Shown piece after piece: positions 1 through 5,889 of a stretch of 6,853 nucleotides of DNA. The stretch is from Bacteroidota bacterium (GTDB lineage: Bacteria; Bacteroidota; Bacteroidia; Chitinophagales; Chitinophagaceae). Numbering within the stretch: position 1 is the first letter of the stretch; each line of letters begins with the position of its first letter. The DNA lies in NCBI GenBank assembly GCA_023386855.1, contig JAEWIW010000334.1, positions 1 through 6,853 of the forward strand. The letters run 5' to 3'. The translations under genes were made by a program, and so were the position numbers. Under the pieces are notes generated by a model. It saw nothing but the letters and a program-made list of their open reading frames with translations. It had not been told where the DNA came from and made no database searches.

Positions 1-130
1 GGACGACATTGCATATTTTAGAATAGGCTATTCAGGACCGGGTCCGGCAAGAAAGGACGACATTGCATATTTAGTACAGGCTATTCAGGACCGGGGGCCG
101 GGGACCGGCAAGAAGGGGCCGGGGACCGGG
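1..130. repeat. Two degenerate 54-60 bp direct repeats ending in G/C-rich heptamers
   Basis: Copy 1 spans about 1-54 and copy 2 about 55-114. Both begin with the same 18 bases (GGACGACATTGCATATTT), share an 18-base block at 25-42 and 78-95, and end in CCGGCAAGAA (copy 1 overlaps this in a shorter G/C tract). Copy 2 is longer mainly because its tract has an extra 7-base unit. From 91 to 132 the sequence reads in heptamers (ccggggg, ccgggga, ccggcaa, gaagggg, ccgggga, ccgggca). No reading frame is supported here. The array may continue beyond the left edge. Its function is unknown; it lies beyond the pyk terminator, so it is not expected in the pyk mRNA. Confidence 0.8.
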
Positions 131-133
131 CAT

Positions 134-161
134 AAAAAAAGCGCCTTATTTCTAAGACGCT
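134..161 (-). terminator. Rho-independent terminator of the pfkA-pyk transcript
   Basis: On the minus strand a 9-bp stem (AGCGTCTTA pairing with TAAGGCGCT, one G-U pair) closes a GAAA tetraloop and is followed directly by seven T residues. It lies about 70 nt past the pyk stop codon and is oriented to end the pyk message. The GNRA-type loop and the uninterrupted U-tract make this a strong intrinsic terminator. Confidence 0.88.
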
Positions 162-181
162 AATAAAATTGTATGCAGAGT

Positions 182-231
182 AACTAATCACACTAATCAC
201 TAATCACTAGTCACTAATCACTAATCCCTAC
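182..231 (-). repeat. Heptamer array (TTAGTGA-type) abutting the pyk stop codon
   Basis: Read in the sense of the pyk mRNA, the bases right after the TGA stop are GTAGGGA, TTAGTGA, TTAGTGA, CTAGTGA, TTAGTGA and then less regular copies. Units are exactly contiguous in 7-base steps from 231 down to 197. The 17-mer at 199-215 recurs identically at 3959-3975 and inverted at 3921-3937. Stops fall in all three frames: TAG at 230-228, 223-221 and 216-214. The array lies between the stop codon and the terminator, so it should be transcribed in the 3' UTR. Confidence 0.85.
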
Positions 232-1722
232 TCACTCTACCTTCGTAATCTTCAACATATTCGTTGGAAGGTGTTCCTGGATAGGTGTACTTCCTGTATT
301 CACCACCACATCACCTGAATTGATAAATCCTCTTTCCTTCAGGATCTCGATCTGGTCGTGGATGATCTCGTCAAGACTTTCTTCTTCACCATAATAAAAC
401 GCTCTAACACCCCAGCTTAAACTAAGCTGGTTGATTAGACTTCTTTCTTTAGAAAAAATATACAACGGTGATTCAGGCCTGTAGCTCGATAACATAAAGG
501 CAGTATAACCACTTTGTGTCATACCAACCAATGCATCTGCCTTGGTATCCTTTGCCAGCTTACAGGCATTATAACAGATCGCATCACTAAGGAAACTTGG
601 TGAATGCGGCTGGGGGATCAGTTCATCTTCCAGGTTATAACGATAATCAGTTCTTTCCACCTGTGTAATGATCTTGCGCATGGTTTCCACCACCAGTACA
701 GGATGCTTACCAGTTGCAGTTTCGCCAGAAAGCATAACGGCATCAGCACCTTCAAGTACCGCATTGGCCACGTCAGTGATCTCACTACGATTTGGCTTAC
801 TCCTGTCGATCATGCTTTCCATCATCTGTGTTGCCACGATAACGGGCTTTGCACGGTGGATGCATTTGCGTATGATCTGCTTTTGAATAAGCGGAACCTG
901 TTCTATCGGTAATTCAACACCAAGGTCTCCACGCGCAATCATGATACCATCCGATTCAATGATGATATCCCTGATATTGGTAAGTGCCTCAGGCTTTTCA
1001 ATTTTTGCAATGATCTTGGTCTTGCTGTTTGCTTCATTCAGCTTGGTACGAAGGATCACGATGTCCTTAACATGCCTAACGAAGGAAAGCGCCACCCAGT
1101 CAAGCTTTTGCTCGATAATGAATTCGAGGTCGGCAAGATCTTTTTCAGTTAGTGCAGGAAGGGAGATTTTGGTGTCGGGAAGGTTTACTCCTTTCTTGGA
1201 AGATAGAATTCCACCCATGGTAACTTCAACCTTCACATCATTGTTCTTCTCAACACTGATCACTTTCACTTCAAGTTTACCATCATCGATCATGATCTTG
1301 TTACCGATTTTTACATCGGCATGAAGATTCGGATAGGAAACATAGATACGTTCTTTGGTGCCAACAAGTTTTTCATTAGTGAACGTAAGAATATCGCCGG
1401 GATTTACTTCGAGTGCATTGTTCTCGATTTCACCAACCCTTAGCTTTGGTCCCTGCAGGTCGCCCAGGATAGAAATATTGTAAGGTTCTGTCTCGTTGAT
1501 CTTGCGGATGTTCTCGATGATGGAAAGCTTATCGGCATGTGCACCATGCGAAAAGTTCAGCCTGAAAACATTTACTCCTGCCCTTACCAGGTCGAGCAAT
1601 GCTTCATAGGTATCACAGGCGGGGCCCACTGTTGCCACGATCTTTGTACGATGCATGGTATGCGCGATACCAGCCTGCTTATCCATCTTTTCGTGAACAT
1701 ATTTCGAAATATCTCTGCCCAT
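232..1722 (-). CDS. pyk: Pyruvate kinase, K+-independent-type signature
   Basis: Catalyses the last step of glycolysis in the cytoplasm: phosphoenolpyruvate plus ADP to pyruvate plus ATP. The 496-residue protein has the usual order. The catalytic A domain begins at RTKIVATVGPA (25-35) and NVFRLNFSHG (51-60). The B lid domain spans roughly 92-188. The signature IAKIEKPEA is at 238-246, with catalytic Lys240 and metal ligands Glu242 and Asp266 (ARGDLG), and VATQMMESM is at 297-305. The C domain starts near 365 and carries TQSGYTA (402-408), aligned with the phosphate loop that binds fructose-1,6-bisphosphate in regulated enzymes. At 88-96 the sequence is DLQGPKLRV; Lys93 replaces the Glu that binds K+ in K+-dependent enzymes. 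The start is the first Met after an A-rich leader without a Shine-Dalgarno site; about 24 residues precede the conserved core, so Met13 or Met23 are possible alternatives. There is no C-terminal PEP-utiliser-like extension. The gene lies 69 bp after pfkA on the same strand with no clear promoter between them. Confidence 0.97.
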   Translation of the reverse strand: MGRDISKYVHEKMDKQAGIAHTMHRTKIVATVGPACDTYEALLDLVRAGVNVFRLNFSHGAHADKLSIIENIRKINETEPYNISILGDLQGPKLRVGEIENNALEVNPGDILTFTNEKLVGTKERIYVSYPNLHADVKIGNKIMIDDGKLEVKVISVEKNNDVKVEVTMGGILSSKKGVNLPDTKISLPALTEKDLADLEFIIEQKLDWVALSFVRHVKDIVILRTKLNEANSKTKIIAKIEKPEALTNIRDIIIESDGIMIARGDLGVELPIEQVPLIQKQIIRKCIHRAKPVIVATQMMESMIDRSKPNRSEITDVANAVLEGADAVMLSGETATGKHPVLVVETMRKIITQVERTDYRYNLEDELIPQPHSPSFLSDAICYNACKLAKDTKADALVGMTQSGYTAFMLSSYRPESPLYIFSKERSLINQLSLSWGVRAFYYGEEESLDEIIHDQIEILKERGFINSGDVVVNTGSTPIQEHLPTNMLKITKVE

Positions 1723-1791
1723 TGAATCTGTTTGTTTGTTTTTTTTGTTGGGGTGTTGCTATGAGTTCTCAGTTATTATTCTTTGTTGCCA

Positions 1792-2775
1792 CTAGCTTGC
1801 AAGGATCTTGACGATCTGCAGCCAGTCCTGGCTGATACGCTGTTTTGCTTTCACTGCTTTTTCCAGAGGTGTGAAGTGCATCTTGTTGTTCACGATCCCT
1901 ACCATTACATTATGTTTACCACTGATCAGGCTTTCCACTGCAGCAAAGCCCATCCGGCTGGCAATGAGACGGTCGAGGCAGGAGGGTGATCCTCCGCGCT
2001 GGATATGTCCCAGTATGCAAACACGGGTGTCAAAGTTAGGTAACCTGTTGCGAATGATCTTGGCTACTTCATCGCCTCCTCCAACACCATCTCCTTCAGC
2101 CACTACCACCAGGTTTACCAGTTTCCTTCTTCTTTCCTTTTCAAACAGTGAATCCACCAGCTCTTCAACGTCTGTTTTCTTTTCGGGTATAAGGATATTT
2201 TCAGCGCCTGTGGCAATACCGCTGTGCAGGGCAATATAGCCGGCATCGCGACCCATTACTTCAATAATAAATAAACGGTCGTGCGCATCAGCAGTATCAC
2301 GGATCTTGTCGATCGCTTCCACTGCAGTATTCACGGCAGTATCAAATCCTATAGTAAAATCCGTTCCAGCTATATCTTTATCAATGGTGCCGGGTAATCC
2401 TATGCAGGGAATATCGTATTCACGTGAGAAAATATCCGCACCGCGGAATGAACCATCGCCACCGATCACAACAAGACCATCAATGCCCAGCTTGGTGAGG
2501 TTATCATAAGCAATCTTGCGACCTGCCGGTGTCTGGAAATCTTTGCAGCGAGCGGTTTTCAGGATAGTACCTCCGCGTTGTATAATGTTGGCCACACTCC
2601 TTGAGTGCATGGGAACAATATCATTTTCGATCATACCGGCATAGCCCCGCATGATACCGAAAACTTCAAGTCCGTGATAAATACCGGTTCTTACAACAGC
2701 ACGGATTGCTGCGTTCATGCCAGGTGAATCGCCACCCGAAGTCAGAACCCCAATTTTGGTTACCTTCTTAGCCAT
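1792..2775 (-). CDS. pfkA: ATP-dependent 6-phosphofructokinase
   Basis: Phosphorylates fructose 6-phosphate to fructose 1,6-bisphosphate, the committed step of glycolysis. The 327-residue length is close to bacterial PfkA (about 320). Visible motifs are the ATP loop GVLTSGGDSPGMNAAIR (9-25), GGDGS (105-109), PGTIDKD with the catalytic Asp132 (128-134), MGRDAG (174-179), GAENILIPE (190-198) and the phosphofructokinase signature LGHIQRGGSPSCLDR (255-269). Gly at the GGDGS position rather than Asp indicates ATP, not pyrophosphate, as phosphoryl donor. Arg25 and Arg29 fit the positions that contact the allosteric effector in the E. coli enzyme, so feedback control by effectors is likely but inferred. 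One oddity is TIDKD where TIDND is usual: a Lys beside the catalytic Asp. It is the upstream member of a probable pfkA-pyk operon and is divergent from the SDR gene. The start follows an A/T-rich leader with no Shine-Dalgarno site. Confidence 0.97.
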   Translation of the reverse strand: MAKKVTKIGVLTSGGDSPGMNAAIRAVVRTGIYHGLEVFGIMRGYAGMIENDIVPMHSRSVANIIQRGGTILKTARCKDFQTPAGRKIAYDNLTKLGIDGLVVIGGDGSFRGADIFSREYDIPCIGLPGTIDKDIAGTDFTIGFDTAVNTAVEAIDKIRDTADAHDRLFIIEVMGRDAGYIALHSGIATGAENILIPEKKTDVEELVDSLFEKERRRKLVNLVVVAEGDGVGGGDEVAKIIRNRLPNFDTRVCILGHIQRGGSPSCLDRLIASRMGFAAVESLISGKHNVMVGIVNNKMHFTPLEKAVKAKQRISQDWLQIVKILAS

Positions 2776-2861
2776 GAAATGAAATCAATTATTTGTTTTA
2801 TAATCTCTAATGAGTGGCAACAATCGTTGAATAACGTTCACTAATCCATTTTAAGCAGGCG

Positions 2862-2890
2862 TAAAAATAAGGTTTTGTTTTGATTCCCAA
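2862..2890 (-). promoter_or_regulatory. Candidate Bacteroidota-type promoter for pfkA-pyk
   Basis: On the minus strand TTG (2890-2888) is followed after 18 nt by TATTTTTA (2869-2862), which matches five of the six fixed bases of the Bacteroidota -7 box TAnnTTTG. This would give a leader of about 80 nt before the pfkA ATG. The spacing is slightly short and the region is A/T-rich, so a chance match is possible. I found no convincing plus-strand promoter for the SDR gene in 2776-3024; TATGTTTT at 2968-2975 resembles a -7 box but lacks an upstream TTG. Confidence 0.3.
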
Positions 2891-3024
2891 TGTGTAGGAT
2901 GCAAACATCCGTTAGCCATATTTTGTTGCTACAATATTACCCTTACCCGCTCATCGAATATTTTTTTTATGTTTTCCCCCTTCCTTCTTTAAATTCAATC
3001 TACAAAACCAATTAAACAGTCTAC

Positions 3025-3915
3025 ATGAATATTATCGTAACAGGAGCTAATGGCTTACTGGGTCAACACCTTATGGTTGAACTGGTAAAACGGAATTATG
3101 GAGTGCTGGCTATCGGAAGAGGGGAGAACAGGAACAGCAGTTTTATCGGGAAATATCTTGACATGGATATTACGGATGCAGTTAAATTAAGGGATGTTGT
3201 GGTAAGCAATAAACCCGATGTCATCATTCATGCGGCTGCTATGACGCAGGTAGATGAATGTGAAAAGGATAAACAGGCCTGCTATAACGTAAACGTTTCT
3301 GCCACCAGGTTTTTAATTGATGCAGCAAAGGAAATTGATGCAAGGTTTATTTATATATCTACTGATTTTGTTTTCGATGGACAAACAGGTCCTTACGATG
3401 AGCACGCTGAACCTTCACCGGTAAATTATTATGGCAGTACCAAAATGGCCGCGGAAAAAGCGGTAATGGAATCGGGATTGCACTGGTCGATCATCCGTAC
3501 AGTATTGGTGTATGGAAATACGGTTGAAGGAACAAGGAGTAACCTGGTTTCCTGGGTAAAGAGCAGCCTTGAAGAGGGAAAATCCATCAAGCTTGTTGGC
3601 GACCAGCACAGGACACCAACTTTTGTTGGCGACCTCGTAAAGGGAATACTGTTAGTATTGGAGAAACCCATCGACGGCATATTCCATATTTCAGGAAAAG
3701 AAAACCTTACTCCATATGATATGGGGCTGGCAACGGCGAAATACCTGCACCTGGATGAAAACCTATTGGAAAAAGTGGATACCCGAAGTTTCCCTCAGGC
3801 AGGGGTAAGGCCATTAAAAACGGGGTTTATCATTGACAAAGCCCGCGAAGAATTAGGCTTCGAACCGCTGAGTTTCCAGGAATCACTGGAGTTGATGTAT
3901 GGAGTAAGTGAATAG
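3025..3915 (+). CDS. RmlD-like extended SDR reductase (dTDP-4-dehydrorhamnose reductase family)
   Basis: A 296-residue NAD(P)-dependent reductase of the RmlD/sugar-nucleotide-binding branch of the short-chain dehydrogenases, probably cytoplasmic. The Rossmann glycine motif is TGANGLLG (6-13), with HAAA at 69-72 and an NVNV segment at 88-91. STDFVFDG (112-119) closely matches the RmlD form of the active-site strand. The catalytic YxxxK is Tyr136-Lys140. The family's C-terminal VRPLKTGFIIDKAREELGF region lies at 261-279. Arg32 and Arg36 after the second strand would favour NADPH; this is an inference. Length is typical of RmlD (about 285-300). No rmlA, B or C neighbour is present: the gene stands alone between divergent pfkA and convergent arginase. 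The true substrate may therefore be another nucleotide sugar or a different molecule, and the rhamnose role is not established. The ATG at 3025 fits the conserved N-terminus; no Shine-Dalgarno site is seen. A heptamer repeat begins four bases after the stop. Confidence 0.85.
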   Translation: MNIIVTGANGLLGQHLMVELVKRNYGVLAIGRGENRNSSFIGKYLDMDITDAVKLRDVVVSNKPDVIIHAAAMTQVDECEKDKQACYNVNVSATRFLIDAAKEIDARFIYISTDFVFDGQTGPYDEHAEPSPVNYYGSTKMAAEKAVMESGLHWSIIRTVLVYGNTVEGTRSNLVSWVKSSLEEGKSIKLVGDQHRTPTFVGDLVKGILLVLEKPIDGIFHISGKENLTPYDMGLATAKYLHLDENLLEKVDTRSFPQAGVRPLKTGFIIDKAREELGFEPLSFQESLELMYGVSE

Positions 3916-3917
3916 TT

Positions 3918-3984
3918 GTTAGTGACTAGTGATTAGTGCCATGAAAAATTCACTAATAACTAATCACTAGTCACTGATCACTGG
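3918..3984. repeat. Inverted TTAGTGA heptamer arrays forming a hairpin between convergent genes
   Basis: The left arm at 3921-3937 and right arm at 3959-3975 are perfect 17-base inverted repeats; G-U pairs extend the stem to 3918-3978, with a 21-nt loop. The left arm holds heptamers TTAGTGA, CTAGTGA, TTAGTGC from 3919. The right arm holds five contiguous units from 3950 to 3984, which in the arginase sense read CCAGTGA, TCAGTGA, CTAGTGA, TTAGTTA, TTAGTGA. Each arm follows a stop codon in the transcript sense and supplies stops in all three frames. The hairpin could also act as a two-way transcription terminator, but it has only a five-base A run in the loop and no T-tract after the stem, so termination is uncertain. 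Confidence 0.85.
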
Positions 3985-3986
3985 CT

Positions 3987-4934
3987 TTAATTCATCATCA
4001 ACACATTCACACTCCGCTGTAATATATTGAAGGCAATTTCAGCCATCAGGTTTTCTTTGTCGAGCGTTGGATTAACCTCTGTAATTTCAAAGCAGCAGAT
4101 CTTCCTGTTCTGCATGAACTTGCTCACCAGGTCTTCGGCCTCCCTCTCGCGCAATCCATTACTGACGGGCGTTCCCGTACCCTTTGATATAGATGAATCC
4201 ATGCAGTCCACATCAAAGCTGATGTATATATCCGTACAATCTGATAAATAACGCGTCACACTCCTCACGATATTCTCGGGGCCCTTTCTCCTGACTTCAC
4301 TGGTTGATATTACTTTCATCCCGTATTTCTCAATAAGGAACTTTTCTTCCTTCTCATAATCCCTTAATGATATGAATACAATATCTTCCGGTAATACTTT
4401 TGGTGCAATATTTCCTACCGTCTTTAATTCATTCCAGTATTGCCTGGTCTCATCATCAATCTCATGTACCGCACATTCTTCATTGTCTTCATTGATGGCA
4501 GCAGCCAGTGGCATTCCATGAATATTACCCGATGGAGTGGTAAATGGGGTATGCATATCAGCATGCGCATCAATCCATACCACCCCAAGCCTGCTCTGTG
4601 GCTTTGCTATTTTAATTCCTGCTATTGTTGCTCCGGCAATGCTATGATCACCGCTTAAAACTACTGGAAAGAACTGGTTTTTAATTGAATCACTTACTGC
4701 TTTGCTGACACGGTTATATAGCGCCGATATACCCTTGATCCTTTTGGCATAAGGTGATTCAATCGGCTCATATAATAACTTGTTCTCGGTGGGAACTTTC
4801 TCGGAAGGAAAATGTATAAAAAAATTGCTCATGAAATCCAATGCGGCAATCTTGATCGCTTCAATTCCCATACTTGCACCCCTGGTTCCAGCACCAATCT
4901 CGGAGGGCACTTCTATGAGTTTCACATTCTTCAT
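3987..4934 (-). CDS. Arginase family (ureohydrolase) enzyme, probable arginase
   Basis: A 315-residue member of the Mn-dependent arginase/agmatinase/formiminoglutamase family, most likely hydrolysing arginine to ornithine and urea. The two-metal site is complete: His97 in SGDHS, Asp122, His124 and Asp126 in WIDAHADMHTP (120-130), and Asp241 and Asp243 in SFDVDCMDS (239-247). SGNIHGMPLA (135-144) carries the Ser and His matching human arginase Ser137 and His141. GTGTPVSNGL (252-261) and EITEVNPTLD (283-292), with Glu286 at the guanidinium-binding position, also fit arginase better than agmatinase. Two positions that hold the substrate amino-acid end differ by my alignment: human Asn130 is His128 and Asp183 is Glu194. 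The substrate assignment is therefore less certain than the family. The start is well set by the conserved N-terminus (SEIGAGTRGASMG). The gene is divergent from ric across 131 bp and convergent with the SDR gene. Confidence 0.8.
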   Translation of the reverse strand: MKNVKLIEVPSEIGAGTRGASMGIEAIKIAALDFMSNFFIHFPSEKVPTENKLLYEPIESPYAKRIKGISALYNRVSKAVSDSIKNQFFPVVLSGDHSIAGATIAGIKIAKPQSRLGVVWIDAHADMHTPFTTPSGNIHGMPLAAAINEDNEECAVHEIDDETRQYWNELKTVGNIAPKVLPEDIVFISLRDYEKEEKFLIEKYGMKVISTSEVRRKGPENIVRSVTRYLSDCTDIYISFDVDCMDSSISKGTGTPVSNGLREREAEDLVSKFMQNRKICCFEITEVNPTLDKENLMAEIAFNILQRSVNVLMMN

Positions 4935-5001
4935 TCAAAATTATTTGGTAAACAATCTTCCCGGCAAGATAATCTTTTCTTTTAGCGATAAAAAACCTTG
5001 C

Positions 5002-5021
5002 AATATGACCTGGATCATATT
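5002..5021. promoter_or_regulatory. CRP/FNR-family-like palindromic operator between arginase and ric
   Basis: AATATGA-CCTGGA-TCATATT is a perfect 7-bp inverted repeat with a 6-base centre. The TGA-N6-TCA geometry matches the CRP/FNR superfamily (TGTGA-N6-TCACA; TTGA-N6-TCAA for FNR). It ends 44 nt before the ric start and lies about 67 nt upstream of the arginase start, so it could serve either gene. Which regulator binds is unknown. Confidence 0.45.
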
Positions 5022-5040
5022 AGGGATGAACGGAGCATCC

Positions 5041-5048
5041 CATATTTG
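5041..5048 (+). promoter_or_regulatory. Candidate -7 box of the ric promoter
   Basis: CATATTTG matches five of six fixed bases of TAnnTTTG. No TTG lies about 20 nt upstream; that position falls at the right edge of the palindrome at 5002-5021. Transcription would start near 5052, putting the palindrome centre about 40 bp upstream, the usual place for a class II activator. The leader would be only about 14 nt. Confidence 0.3.
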
Positions 5049-5065
5049 TTCTTAAAATTCAATCA

Positions 5066-5806
5066 ATGGAGATCAATAAAGAAATGACGCTTGCACAGAT
5101 TGTGAGCCAGATGCATCGTGCAGCAGGATTATTTGAAAAATACCAGCTCGATTTCTGCTGCAAAGGCAAGCGGTCGCTTGAAGATGCCTGCAATGAAAAG
5201 CAGCTTCCGGTAGATGAAATCGTTGCTGCCCTTCAAACCTTGCAGGCTGGTACTCCTACACTGCAGGAATCGATGTTTCTTGAAATGAATGCTGAACAAC
5301 TGATACAGTATATTGAAATGAAACATCATTTCTTTGTTAAGCAATCGATGCCCGTTATTTACGGCCATGTTCAACGCGTGGCTTATAAACATGGCGACCG
5401 TTTTCCTTATATGGTGGAAGTGGCCGAACTTTTTGCAGAGGTTTGCGAGGAATTCTCTGCTCATATGGAAAAAGAAGAACAGGTGCTGTTCCCAAGAATC
5501 AAGGACCTTGAGAAAGTGATGCTTTCTCCTTCGGCAAATTTCAATGGTGACCTCGCCTACATTACCGCGCCTATCAATGTAATGGAAATGGAGCACGAAC
5601 ATACCGGTGACCTGATGGCCCGGATCAATGAACTGACCAATGGTTATTCCATTCCTGCCGGTGCATGCAATACTTTCCGGGTAAGCCTGGCCGAACTGAA
5701 AGAATTTGAAGAAGACCTGCACAGGCATGTTCACCTGGAAAACAATATCCTTTTCCCGAAAGCAGTAGGCTACCTTGAAAAATCCGGGAGCATTACCCAA
5801 CAATAG
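5066..5806 (+). CDS. ric: Iron-sulfur cluster repair di-iron protein (RIC/YtfE/ScdA)
   Basis: A 246-residue cytoplasmic protein of the RIC family, which helps restore Fe-S clusters damaged by nitric oxide or oxidants. The N-terminal ScdA_N (DUF542) domain covers about 7-62 and holds the diagnostic YQLDFCCKGKRSLEDAC segment (26-42) with Cys31-Cys32. The C-terminal hemerythrin-like four-helix domain covers about 78-232. Its six expected iron ligands are visible by comparison with E. coli YtfE: His87 or His88, His133 and Glu137 (HMEKE), His177 (MEMEHEH), and His221 and Glu225 (HVHLE). Family length is about 220-250, so the protein is complete. LENNILFPKA near the end is also typical. No Shine-Dalgarno site precedes the ATG. 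The gene is monocistronic, with a strong terminator about 45 nt after the stop. The palindrome upstream suggests control by a CRP/FNR-type factor, which would suit a gene used under nitrosative or oxygen-shift stress; that link is inferred. Confidence 0.95.
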   Translation: MEINKEMTLAQIVSQMHRAAGLFEKYQLDFCCKGKRSLEDACNEKQLPVDEIVAALQTLQAGTPTLQESMFLEMNAEQLIQYIEMKHHFFVKQSMPVIYGHVQRVAYKHGDRFPYMVEVAELFAEVCEEFSAHMEKEEQVLFPRIKDLEKVMLSPSANFNGDLAYITAPINVMEMEHEHTGDLMARINELTNGYSIPAGACNTFRVSLAELKEFEEDLHRHVHLENNILFPKAVGYLEKSGSITQQ

Positions 5807-5851
5807 TTTATTTACGCCGTGATTGTCTGGCATCCAGCCAGTTTGAAGAAG

Positions 5852-5889
5852 GAGGCTGTCTCAAATTTGAGGCGGTCTCTTTTTTATTT
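5852..5889 (+). terminator. Rho-independent terminator after ric (GGCTGTCTC type)
   Basis: A 14-bp self-complementary stem (5852-5865 with 5866-5879; four G-U pairs, all others Watson-Crick) has its turn at AATT, and TTTTTT runs from 5880 to 5885. The GAGGCTGTCTCAAA arm resembles a terminator hairpin that recurs in Bacteroidota genomes. The minus-strand side lacks a clean T-tract, so it should act mainly on ric. Confidence 0.92.

Noticed and set aside
1..114. Possible CRISPR repeats
   Set aside because: Only two units, with conserved sequence throughout rather than a constant repeat plus a unique spacer, and no cas gene nearby.
941..1324. 127-codon plus-strand frame opposite pyk
   Set aside because: Serine- and leucine-rich translation with no motif, fully antisense to a clear pyruvate kinase.
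1808..2239. 143-codon plus-strand frame opposite pfkA
   Set aside because: Antisense to conserved phosphofructokinase sequence; low-complexity serine-rich product.
3025..3915. Calling the SDR gene rmlD/rfbD outright as a rhamnose pathway gene
   Set aside because: Motifs fit the RmlD family, but there are no rmlA, B or C neighbours and related SDRs share these motifs, so only the family is named.
4936..4943. Exact TAnnTTTG match (TAATTTTG, minus strand) with a TTG 21 nt upstream, next to the arginase start
   Set aside because: It ends one base before the arginase ATG, so transcription would begin at or inside the start codon. The conserved N-terminus rules out a much later start, so I treat it as chance unless the mRNA proves leaderless.
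5129..5833. 234-codon open frame on the minus strand opposite ric
   Set aside because: It lies almost wholly antisense to ric, whose metal ligands and domain motifs are convincing. The antisense protein shows no recognisable domain; it is a by-product of ric codon use.
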